From: an uncultured archaeon
GTDB lineage: Archaea; Nanobdellota; Nanobdellia; Pacearchaeales; GW2011-AR1
Assembly: GCA_937143345.1 (NCBI GenBank)
Contig: CAKZRD010000005.1
Span: forward strand, 1 to 45,209
DNA: 45,209 bases
Direction: 5' to 3'
The notes under the pieces were generated by a model, which was not told where the DNA came from, ran no database searches, and saw only the letters and a list, made by a program, of their open reading frames with translations. Positions within the stretch are counted from its first letter, which is position 1. Each line of letters starts with the position of its first letter. Shown in pieces: positions 1-7,899 of the stretch. The position numbers were made by a program, and so were the translations under genes.

Positions 1-120
1 GTTTTACAATATAGAAGACTTTCGAAAATACCTAAAATATACAAAAAAGTCGAAAATATAGAGAAAATGCTAGAGAGATTGGAAGCTAAGCTAAATAAAA
101 AAAATAAAAAACAAACCTAA
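1..120 (+). CDS. C-terminal fragment of a truncated upstream CDS (...RRLSKIPKIYKKVENIEKMLERLEAKLNKKNKKQT)
   Basis: Open frame from base 1 to TAA at 118-120; coherent charged helical C-terminus. Confidence 0.5.
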   Translation, partial: VLQYRRLSKIPKIYKKVENIEKMLERLEAKLNKKNKKQT

Positions 121-272
121 TTCTGTCTAACAAGATGAATTCTTCTCAAAATTTCTTCCTCCCACTCATCTAATCCTTCTATTTCATTCCATTCTTCTTC
201 CATTTTTCCTCCTTTTATTTTTTTATTTTCCAGAATTCTATTATTGAATAAGAACCCAAAGATATTCACCAT
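117..272 (-). CDS. Small protein, 51 aa (MVNIFGFLFNNRILENKKIKGGKMEEEWNEIEGLDEWEEEILRRIHLVRQN)
   Basis: Not in ORF track; in-frame ATG at 272 with TTTAGTATA starting 29 nt upstream (301); an internal in-frame ATG at 203 is preceded by GGAGG. Confidence 0.5.
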   Translation of the reverse strand: MVNIFGFLFNNRILENKKIKGGKMEEEWNEIEGLDEWEEEILRRIHLVRQN

Positions 273-463
273 ACGAGTTAAAGAATTAGTGATATACTAA
301 AGGCCCTAAAAATCAATAATAGGCCTCTAGAATTGTCACAAAGCCAACTAAAGGAATACATCCTTTAATAAATTTTTTTATATGCTGGCCTTGCATAAAC
401 AAAATAAACAAAAGAAGTTTTTAAATTTTTCTATATTTTTTATAATATTTTAAAGTAGTAAAA

Positions 464-775
464 TTATTTTTCTAAAGAAATTTCAATAGTAGAAATTGAG
501 AGCTTTCTTCCATCTTTTCTTTCGAGATTCTCTGTCCCGATAGAAACATTTACATTTAAATTTTTATCTTTAAGAAACTTGTTCCTAACTGCTTCTGCCA
601 CATCAACCGCCTTAGAAATAAATTTCCCCCTAGATTTTATTTTAATTCTATCTAGATTTTCTGAATTGAACAGGAGAATAGCAGCACTAACATATCTAAT
701 TGTTGGTTTTTTTCCTACTAGAATAACTCCTTTTTCCATAATAGTTTTTTTATCAGTGTTTTCGTTATTTTCCAT
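464..775 (-). CDS. albA: DNA/RNA-binding protein Alba
   Basis: ILVGKKPTIRYVSAAILLFNS...IKIKSRGKFISKAVDVAEAVRNKFL is a classic Alba pattern. Confidence 0.93.
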   Translation of the reverse strand: MENNENTDKKTIMEKGVILVGKKPTIRYVSAAILLFNSENLDRIKIKSRGKFISKAVDVAEAVRNKFLKDKNLNVNVSIGTENLERKDGRKLSISTIEISLEK

Positions 776-965
776 CTTGACTCAAAAAACTCATTTTTTT
801 AATTCTTGTAATATAGCCCGCAATTTGATTTCTTATTTTTTTACTTGGCATTGAATTTCCTAATACTCTTTTATTTTCCTCAAAACTATTATTAAAAAGT
901 TCTGGTGATTTTTCTAATATCTCAATTGTTGTCTTTTTAACTAATTTTGATTTTATTCTTCCCAT
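765..965 (-). CDS. rps17e: 30S ribosomal protein eS17
   Basis: MGRIKSKLVKKTTIEILEKSPELF...SKKIRNQIAGYITRIKK; overlaps alba start; TTTAAAAAG 29 nt upstream of ATG. Confidence 0.92.
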   Translation of the reverse strand: MGRIKSKLVKKTTIEILEKSPELFNNSFEENKRVLGNSMPSKKIRNQIAGYITRIKKMSFLSQDGK

Positions 966-996
966 AAAAATTTTTTATTTTTTGGCTTTTTAAATT

Positions 997-2019
997 TTAC
1001 GTTAAAGAAAAAATATCCTTAAATTTGAGGTAAAAATTTCTTCTTTCTTCAAATTTTTCTTTTTTGTCTCCTTTAAATAAAACAAAAAATCCTTCAATCT
1101 CTGAATCCAAAAAATGTTTTTTAAAATCCTTAAAAACTTCTTTCTCATTAAGAATCTTTTTATTATAAGATAAAAAAAGAAAATTTTTTCCTTCCTTAGA
1201 AAAAATAGAATGGACATTCTCTTTTGATTCTTTTAAAATTTTTACAAAAACAAAATTTTTTTCCTCTAATATTTTTTTAACATTTTCAAAAAAAGGATTT
1301 GGTTTTTTTTCAGTTTTTCGCTTTTTAAATTTAATCTCTTTAATTACTTCTTTTGGTTTTTCTTTCTGTTCTTCGAGGGCGCTCTTTTCTTTTTTGACAT
1401 CTTTTTTCTCTTCATGAACTTTAAATAACCCTTCTTCTTTTATTTTTTCTACAATTTCATTAACCCTTTTTTTGATAATCTCTTCGATATCTTCCTTAGA
1501 AAAATCTTTCTTTATATCATTCCAAATATTCTGACCTATAACTCTTTCTTCTCCTATAGCAATCTCTTTTTTTTCTGATTCTATTGCCTGCATTGCTTTT
1601 TCGTTGGAAAGGAGATGGTATTTCCAATAAAGCTTTTCTCCAACTTTCATCGGAATCGCAAAATCTTTTATAGAACGAAGAGCAACCCTTATCGCCGGTT
1701 CCTGTTTCTCGTCTTCTAAAATCCTATTTTGTTTTAATCTTAAAAAGGCATCTTTTTCCACTGATTTAATATTATCTAAAAAATTTTCAAGTTTTTCTTC
1801 TTGTCCTTCTAAGTAATAAAGGGGAGAAGAGCCTATCTTTAAATTAGATATTTTTATTTTTCTTTCAGCTAATAGTTCGGATAAAATAGCAGAAGTAAAA
1901 GTTAAATTCATCCCGGTTATCTTAGTTAAATTAATCGGTAAAGATGGTCCTCTTTCATTTAAAAAATCCAAAATTTTTTGTTTTATTGAGAGAAGATTAA
2001 CGCTCATAACTTCCTCCAA
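997..2019 (-). CDS. N-terminal winged-helix protein with charged linker and C-terminal putative alpha/beta domain
   Basis: SIKQKILDFLNERGPSLPINLTKITGMNLTFTSAILSELLAERKIKISNLKIGSSPLYYL resembles wHTH; overlaps endA by 16 nt. Confidence 0.65.
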   Translation of the reverse strand: MEEVMSVNLLSIKQKILDFLNERGPSLPINLTKITGMNLTFTSAILSELLAERKIKISNLKIGSSPLYYLEGQEEKLENFLDNIKSVEKDAFLRLKQNRILEDEKQEPAIRVALRSIKDFAIPMKVGEKLYWKYHLLSNEKAMQAIESEKKEIAIGEERVIGQNIWNDIKKDFSKEDIEEIIKKRVNEIVEKIKEEGLFKVHEEKKDVKKEKSALEEQKEKPKEVIKEIKFKKRKTEKKPNPFFENVKKILEEKNFVFVKILKESKENVHSIFSKEGKNFLFLSYNKKILNEKEVFKDFKKHFLDSEIEGFFVLFKGDKKEKFEERRNFYLKFKDIFSLT

Positions 2020-2525
2020 TAATTTTCGTAATAAGAAACATCGTTCTCTTCATCAACAATAGCAAGCATCAAAATTTTATTTGTTGAATGAGCAACTCTG
2101 TTTTTTGCAAAAAAATCCTTAAAAAAAATCTTATCATTTTCAGAAAAAACTGAAACAAGCCATTTTGAGTGTGATTGCCCCATTTTCCCTCCTTTTTCAT
2201 AAACACGAAAATCTGCACCGAATTTTAAAGCATTCTTAACAACATATCCTTTTTTTCTTAAATCCTTAAAAACAAGATACAAAAGAGAAAAATTTTTATC
2301 TTTTTTTTCATAAAAAGAGATTAATTTATTCTGGGAAATTTCTTTTTCTTTCAAGTCATAAATAATCATTTTTTTTTCATCAGCTAAAAAAACTGCTTCA
2401 AAAGAAGAATAAAATATTTTATCTTTTTCTTTCTCTCCGAAATTCTCTTTTTCCTCTAAACTAAATGCTTCTTTTGCGTTTGAATAAACTTTTCCTCCAG
2501 AAAAAAAAGCTCTTATCTTTTCCAT
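2004..2525 (-). CDS. endA: tRNA-splicing endonuclease EndA
   Basis: KKGYVVKNALKFGADFRVYEKG...HSKWLV...AHSTNKILMLAIVDEENDVSYYE; conserved Y, H, K catalytic region. Confidence 0.93.
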   Translation of the reverse strand: MEKIRAFFSGGKVYSNAKEAFSLEEKENFGEKEKDKIFYSSFEAVFLADEKKMIIYDLKEKEISQNKLISFYEKKDKNFSLLYLVFKDLRKKGYVVKNALKFGADFRVYEKGGKMGQSHSKWLVSVFSENDKIFFKDFFAKNRVAHSTNKILMLAIVDEENDVSYYENYWRKL

Positions 2526-2569
2526 AAGTTTAAATCAAAAAATATATATATATAAGCTTTTTCTAAAGA

Positions 2570-2601
2570 TTTATTAATCCTTTTTTTCTTCTATTTTTAT
2601 G
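2570..2601 (+). promoter_or_regulatory. Pilin-like cluster promoter copy 1 (TTTATTAATCCTTTTTTTCTTCTATTTTTATG)
   Basis: Near-identical to copies at 3514 and 5828; TTTATTAA starts 29 nt before ATG in all three. Confidence 0.7.
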
Positions 2602-2766
2602 AAAAAAAGAGCATTTTCACTCCCGCAGGATTTTATGGGGTGGTTTTTCCTTGGAATAGGTTTTTTGATTTTTATCCTCATAATTATTTTTATTTTGAAA
2701 GAAAAAATGTGGAACGCGATTGACTATTTCAAATCATTTTTAAGATTTAGAGGAAGCACGGGATGA
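2599..2766 (+). CDS. Small single-pass membrane, pilin-like protein, 55 aa (MKKRAFSLPQDFMGWFFLGIGFLIFILIIIFILKEKMWNAIDYFKSFLRFRGSTG)
   Basis: Below the ORF-track length cutoff; ATGA overlap with next gene; promoter at -29. Confidence 0.8.
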   Translation: MKKRAFSLPQDFMGWFFLGIGFLIFILIIIFILKEKMWNAIDYFKSFLRFRGSTG

Positions 2767-3362
2767 AAAAGAAAAAATCTGTATTAGAAAGCGAAACAAT
2801 AATAATTTTCGCAGTTGTTTTTATGGTCGTTCTCTTGGTCTTATTTTTTGTTTTTAGAACAAGAATCGATTTGTGGATAAAAAATCTTCCGGACTATCAA
2901 CAAAAAGAAGGTGGTGATGTAGAAATTTTACCTGATGAAGTAACTATTTCCCTATGCCCCGAAGGGTATGAGATTATTGGTAGATTTGAAACCGGTGTTA
3001 GAACCCCTAATTTTATTATAAAAGATGAAAACAATTTTAAAACTACAAAAATAGAATGGGTTTTAGGAAATAATAAAATTATTATAGACAAATGGGGACC
3101 ATTCATAGAAATAAATCTTGGAGAGATCACTCCATTTAAACCACATAGTAAAAAAATTCATATAGACAAAAAAGTTTTTCAAAGAGGAAATGATAAGTTT
3201 AATGCAGTTTTAAAAAAAGAATTAATCGAAGGAGAAGAATTTTTTAAATATCTAATTTTGCTTGATAACGCAGAAGTTCTCGGTCTTGGAGGAACAAATT
3301 ACATTTGTCAAAAAAAAGAAATTATAGAAAACCTTACTAAAAAATTGAATTTAATATACTGA
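2763..3362 (+). CDS. Pilin-like/single-pass membrane protein with extracytoplasmic domain
   Basis: MKKKKSVLESETIIIFAVVFMVVLLVLFFVF N-terminal helix; translationally coupled (ATGA). Confidence 0.7.
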   Translation: MKKKKSVLESETIIIFAVVFMVVLLVLFFVFRTRIDLWIKNLPDYQQKEGGDVEILPDEVTISLCPEGYEIIGRFETGVRTPNFIIKDENNFKTTKIEWVLGNNKIIIDKWGPFIEINLGEITPFKPHSKKIHIDKKVFQRGNDKFNAVLKKELIEGEEFFKYLILLDNAEVLGLGGTNYICQKKEIIENLTKKLNLIY

Positions 3363-3513
3363 GGTGTTGAAAATCCCGATATAGAACAAGAACTTATTAA
3401 GTTACAAACACTACATTAAAAAGAAACAGAATACCTACAAAGGTTATTTCCTCAATTTTAGAAAAACAAAATTAGCAAAAATCTTTTTTATTTATTTTTC
3501 TATTATACTAAAC

Positions 3514-3545
3514 TTTATTAATCCTTTTTTCTTCTAAATAAAATG
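3514..3545 (+). promoter_or_regulatory. Pilin-like cluster promoter copy 2 (TTTATTAATCCTTTTTTCTTCTAAATAAAATG)
   Basis: Shared block, -29 spacing. Confidence 0.7.
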
Positions 3546-4577
3546 AAGAGTAAAAAGGGGCTTTGGTTCGGTGAAGAAACAGGAAAGATTGTTCTTGCTG
3601 TTATCGGAATTGTTTTAATGATTTTTCTCCTTGTTAAAATTATAGGTATCTTAATTCAAAAAACAAAATACGAACAAGCAAAAGCTGCGATGAGTGAGAT
3701 TGAAATGGTCACAAGCTCATTAAAAGAAAAAGAAATCGGTTATGTTTTTATTGAAGGCCCGAAGAATTGGGTCTTGAAGAGATATTCACCTTATGAAGAT
3801 AAACAAAAAATACCAAGTTCTTGTGGAAATAAAGAATGTCTTTGTTTATGCCCCCCAATTAATTTTTCATGGTGGGATAGAATTACTTTAATAGATTTTA
3901 GAGATTTTAAAGAAATAAATGATGAAATAATAAAAAATTGTCAAAATAAAGGAGTTTGTAAAAATTTAAATTTGCCTTTAATAATCACTACAAAATGTTA
4001 TCTTAATTTACCTCACTGCAGAGAATTAGACAAAATACCTTTAATGTTCACTATGCAAAAAAATAAGGGCGGAATTATCATTTCAAGTCACGAAAGTTTC
4101 GACGCAACAAAGTTCTTTAGTATGATTATAAGCAATAAAACAAAATTTGAAATTTTAAAGAATTGGTCTTTAGGAAGAGAGTTTTTTAATGATAGAAAAA
4201 TAGAGGGGATGTTGGAAGAGACCGTAAAAGAGTATGAAAAAGCTCATAATATAGAATTAGAAAAATGGTACGTTATAATTGGAAAAATAAAAAGCGATGG
4301 AAGTGTTGATTATTCTCGTTGGGGGACTGATTTAACTATAACAGAGTGGGGATGTATAAAAGATATAAGAACAGTTATTGGTATGCATTTTCCTGCTCTT
4401 CTTATGACTGACTTCTTTGTCAAAGTATCTGAAGGAATTGAAGAAAGATTTAAAAGCCCATCAAAAAGATGCCTTGGTGGAGATTGGTTCAGCATGATTT
4501 TTTATTTAGAAGAAGGAAATAATAGACAAGACCTCTTATTTGAAATAAGATTAGATTCAAAAAATGAAAAAAAATAA
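3543..4577 (+). CDS. Pilin-like membrane-anchored protein with Cys cluster (CGNKECLCLCPP)
   Basis: MKSKKGLWFGEETGKIVLAVIGIVLMIFLLVKI class III-like N-terminus followed by large soluble domain. Confidence 0.7.
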   Translation: MKSKKGLWFGEETGKIVLAVIGIVLMIFLLVKIIGILIQKTKYEQAKAAMSEIEMVTSSLKEKEIGYVFIEGPKNWVLKRYSPYEDKQKIPSSCGNKECLCLCPPINFSWWDRITLIDFRDFKEINDEIIKNCQNKGVCKNLNLPLIITTKCYLNLPHCRELDKIPLMFTMQKNKGGIIISSHESFDATKFFSMIISNKTKFEILKNWSLGREFFNDRKIEGMLEETVKEYEKAHNIELEKWYVIIGKIKSDGSVDYSRWGTDLTITEWGCIKDIRTVIGMHFPALLMTDFFVKVSEGIEERFKSPSKRCLGGDWFSMIFYLEEGNNRQDLLFEIRLDSKNEKK

Positions 4578-4692
4578 AAGAGCACAAACAAACTATGAAG
4601 AAGTAGGAAAGTACATACTTTGGTTTATACTAACAATTATTTTAAGTATTGGTTTATACTACCTAATAAATTATTTAACAAGTAAAATATGA
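4564..4692 (+). CDS. Small pilin-like membrane protein, 42 aa (MKKNKRAQTNYEEVGKYILWFILTIILSIGLYYLINYLTSKI)
   Basis: Not in ORF track; start overlaps end of upstream CDS, stop overlaps next ATG (ATGA). Confidence 0.8.
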   Translation: MKKNKRAQTNYEEVGKYILWFILTIILSIGLYYLINYLTSKI

Positions 4693-5720
4693 GAAAAGAA
4701 AAAGGCGAAATAAGTGTAGGAATGATTATAGCGATCATAATCGTAATTGTTTCGTTGGTTATCTTAGCTCTTACATATTATCAAATGGTAAAAGAAAACG
4801 ACCTTGATAGACAAACTTGTCAAACAAGTGCAATGATGAGGGGAACAATACCTGACAGCATTCCAGAATCACAAATAAAAGATTTAGTTCAATTAAAATG
4901 TAAAACGAAAAAAATCTGTGTAACAACAAATGTCATACAAAAAGGCGAATGCCAGGAAGAATTCGGAAGCTTGGAAGGAAAATATTCAACTTATAGGATA
5001 AGTAATAATAAAGAAAAAGCAGAAAAACAAATAAAGACTCTTCTTGCAAGAGAAATGGCTGACTGTTGGGACATGCTTGGAAGAGGAGCTTATCAAATTT
5101 TTAAAAGAGAATTGACAGCAAAAAATGCTTTTGCTTCTTATGGAGTTATATGTTCTCGTATAAAATTTGACAAAACAGTGACTGATGAAAAAAATGGTCC
5201 ACAAATTAAAGAGCTGACTAGATTCAATGAATATCTCTTAAGATACAAACACCCTAATATGAATGTCTCTTATTGGGATTTTTTAAGAAACTCTTATGAC
5301 GGAGAAACAATGAACATTCTTTTTGGTCAGAGCATTTCTGGAAGCCAGACTTCTTCTAATAAAAACCAAAATAATCTTGAAGAATTTTTCAATGTAAAAG
5401 TTAATTTAACAAAAACCCAAGCGATAATGTATGTTGAAGCAAGCCCCACTGCTATCGGTCCGCTTATAGGTGCTTCTGTTGGTGGACTGATTGGTACTAT
5501 CGTCGGAGCTAATGCCGGAAGTCATCTATTTAATGGTTTTTTTATAGGCGGTTCTGTTGGATGGGGGGCAGGAGATTTTGTTCAAATGAAAATGTTAAAT
5601 TGGGATGGGCTATTTCCAGAAGGTTCTTATGCTGCTTCAATTTTTTTGATTGATTACACAATGGAAAGTTTTGAAAAATTCAACCGAAAAGCAAATTTCC
5701 AAATAGCAAGTATTAGTTGA
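4689..5720 (+). CDS. Pilin-like membrane-anchored protein with glycine-rich C-terminal segment
   Basis: MRKEKGEISVGMIIAIIIVIVSLVILALTYY N-terminus; MADCWDMLGRG...YGVICSRIKFD; IGASVGGLIGTIVGANAGSHLFNGFFIGGSVGWGAGD. Confidence 0.7.
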   Translation: MRKEKGEISVGMIIAIIIVIVSLVILALTYYQMVKENDLDRQTCQTSAMMRGTIPDSIPESQIKDLVQLKCKTKKICVTTNVIQKGECQEEFGSLEGKYSTYRISNNKEKAEKQIKTLLAREMADCWDMLGRGAYQIFKRELTAKNAFASYGVICSRIKFDKTVTDEKNGPQIKELTRFNEYLLRYKHPNMNVSYWDFLRNSYDGETMNILFGQSISGSQTSSNKNQNNLEEFFNVKVNLTKTQAIMYVEASPTAIGPLIGASVGGLIGTIVGANAGSHLFNGFFIGGSVGWGAGDFVQMKMLNWDGLFPEGSYAASIFLIDYTMESFEKFNRKANFQIASIS

Positions 5721-5827
5721 TCTTATTTAAATGAAATCTTTTAATTTATGTTTACGAAAAAGGAAAATTAGATAAATAAAAACATATCTAAAAAATACAA
5801 GTATCAAAAAGATATAAATACACTAAA

Positions 5828-5859
5828 TTTATTAATCCTTTTTTCTTCTAAATGAAATG
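5828..5859 (+). promoter_or_regulatory. Pilin-like cluster promoter copy 3 (TTTATTAATCCTTTTTTCTTCTAAATGAAATG)
   Basis: Shared block, -29 spacing. Confidence 0.7.
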
Positions 5860-6297
5860 AAAGATAAAAAAGCCAATATGATCTATCCTATTGTTTTGTT
5901 CATCATACTTAATATAATTTTTATGTCTCTGATGCTTATTTTTATACAAAGATCTTCTTCAGAAGCATTTAGATACGAAGAACTTTATGCAAAAAAAATT
6001 GGTTTAATGTTAAATAGAGTGGAATCTGAATCTTATTTAGAGATAAATGTAACCGATTTAATAAAAAATTCCGAAAAAAATATAAAAAACGAAGATTTTC
6101 TTGAATTTGTTCAAAAAGAAATGATAAAAATAGATACAGAAAGAAGTTTAGTTGAAATAAAAACAAAAAAAGAAGGAGGATTTTCTTATCCTTTTTTCTC
6201 AAAAATAGAAATAGACAGAAATTTAACAAAAATAAATTTAGAATTAAATAAAGAAAACAGAATAATCGGAGGAAAGATTATAATATGGATAAAATAA
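5857..6297 (+). CDS. Pilin-like small membrane protein
   Basis: MKDKKANMIYPIVLFIILNIIFMSLMLIFI; overlaps next CDS. Confidence 0.7.
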   Translation: MKDKKANMIYPIVLFIILNIIFMSLMLIFIQRSSSEAFRYEELYAKKIGLMLNRVESESYLEINVTDLIKNSEKNIKNEDFLEFVQKEMIKIDTERSLVEIKTKKEGGFSYPFFSKIEIDRNLTKINLELNKENRIIGGKIIIWIK

Positions 6298-6815
6298 ACA
6301 AAAGAGCAGACGAAAAACTCTTTTCTATATGGTGGTTTGTTTCTTTAACATTAGTAGGTGTTACTGTAACTGTAGTTGTACTGAATTATTTTAGTTCGTC
6401 TATAGATGTAAGAGCTAAAGAAGTTTCTATGTTAGAACAAAAGATTCTTGATTGTATAATAAAAAAAGGATATTTGAAAAAAGAAGTTCTTTCTTGGAAA
6501 AACGAAGAAATATTCGACAAATGTGGGTTAAATAAAGAAAGTTTTAAAGAAGAAACAAACACAAAAATTTTTTTTAATCTAAAACTAAAAAATGAAAAGG
6601 GGGAAGAAATAAAAGTCTTTAGATTTGGTGAAGTTTCATATGAAGAAGAATGTTTAATAAAACAAAAAGGTTCCTATTTTCCTGCATGTTCAAAAACAAA
6701 AAGTTTCATTAATTTGATCAACGATGAAAACAAAAAAGAAACTATCATCATAGATCTTCTTGTCGCTTCGCAAAATCATGGAACTAAAAAAGGATTCACT
6801 AAACTTAAAACATGA
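6285..6815 (+). CDS. Pilin-like membrane protein
   Basis: MDKINKRADEKLFSIWWFVSLTLVGVTVTVVVLNYF; overlaps both neighbours. Confidence 0.7.
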   Translation: MDKINKRADEKLFSIWWFVSLTLVGVTVTVVVLNYFSSSIDVRAKEVSMLEQKILDCIIKKGYLKKEVLSWKNEEIFDKCGLNKESFKEETNTKIFFNLKLKNEKGEEIKVFRFGEVSYEEECLIKQKGSYFPACSKTKSFINLINDENKKETIIIDLLVASQNHGTKKGFTKLKT

Positions 6816-7351
6816 AAAAAGCACAAATCTCAAATACTCTTTCATGGTTTATAGCGACAATAGTAATCTTTTTTATATTGATTATTTTTGTTTTTTTTGC
6901 TTCATTAAAAAACATTAGCAACAAAGGAAAAAACATAGGAGTGACTGTAGAAATAGTGGGCACAGACATCTTTCTTCAACAAGAACAACAAAGAGCCATT
7001 TACTCTTTTTTTGAAAAAGATGAAGAAAATAAAAAAATTTATTTTTTAGTAAAAGATTTTGTAAATAATGTTGGAAATTCAAAAGAACCTTACTTAAAAG
7101 AAGAACATTTACTAAAAAATATTTGTGGTTCTTTTTTTATTATTGGAAGAGATGTTTTTTGGACAACGGATGGTCTTTCTGGTTATTCTGAAGGAAAGAT
7201 TAATTATTATTTAAAATATCCGCAGGAAAAAACTATTGAAAGAAAAGAAGGCATGTTAGCAACATATGAAGACCCTTATTATGGATATAGCTTTTATTTT
7301 TATAATAAACCTTCTATTTTAATTAAGTATTCTACTGAAATATGTAAATGA
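6812..7351 (+). CDS. Pilin-like membrane protein
   Basis: MKKAQISNTLSWFIATIVIFFILIIFVFFA; ATGA-type overlap. Confidence 0.7.
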   Translation: MKKAQISNTLSWFIATIVIFFILIIFVFFASLKNISNKGKNIGVTVEIVGTDIFLQQEQQRAIYSFFEKDEENKKIYFLVKDFVNNVGNSKEPYLKEEHLLKNICGSFFIIGRDVFWTTDGLSGYSEGKINYYLKYPQEKTIERKEGMLATYEDPYYGYSFYFYNKPSILIKYSTEICK

Positions 7352-7899
7352 TGAAAAAAAAATATATTGCCGAAATTTCGCTAAACAATGGCGGAAAAGT
7401 ACTAATTAGCGAATGGGTTGTTGGAATTGGTAGAATTGCTATTTTTGAAAATATATTGATTACTGAAGATCAAAAATTATTTTTTAAAAAAAAGAGTTTT
7501 TCAAAAGATAACAACTTATACTTATCATATATAGAAAAAGAAAATTTTGTAATGATAAATAAAAAAGACCCACAAACAAACTACTACTCTTTTATGCCTG
7601 TCGTAGCGATATATCCTGATGGCTCTTTATGGATATCTCCGAGAATAAATGCCAACTTAGTAAATGAAAAAGAAGTAATAATTGATGCAGACGGATATAG
7701 TAAAGATAGGCTTCTTTCCCCTTATGAATCTTTTTGGTGGAATAAAAACCAAGAAGAAACAGAAAATATAAAATTTGTAAAATATATTTTACAAAATCCT
7801 AATAGTGGGGAAGTAACTTTTTTCGCAAGAAAACTATACAAAACCTATAAAAAAATAAACTATGAAGAATTAAAAAAATATTTAAAAGATGGAAAATAA
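7348..7899 (+). CDS. Hypothetical soluble protein in pilin-like operon
   Basis: No clear N-terminal hydrophobic helix; overlaps 6812 and 7889 genes. Confidence 0.65.
   Translation: MMKKKYIAEISLNNGGKVLISEWVVGIGRIAIFENILITEDQKLFFKKKSFSKDNNLYLSYIEKENFVMINKKDPQTNYYSFMPVVAIYPDGSLWISPRINANLVNEKEVIIDADGYSKDRLLSPYESFWWNKNQEETENIKFVKYILQNPNSGEVTFFARKLYKTYKKINYEELKKYLKDGK

Noticed and set aside
579-854. Plus-strand 91-aa ORF
   Set aside because: Antisense to alba/eS17; hydrophobic composition is a by-product of AT-rich antisense translation.
1002-1217. Minus-strand 71-aa ORF inside the 997..2019 gene
   Set aside because: Out-of-frame shadow of the larger conserved ORF.
4689-5720. Possibility of stop-codon recoding (TGA/TAG) in this genome
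   Set aside because: TAA, TGA and TAG all end well-supported genes; no systematic readthrough.
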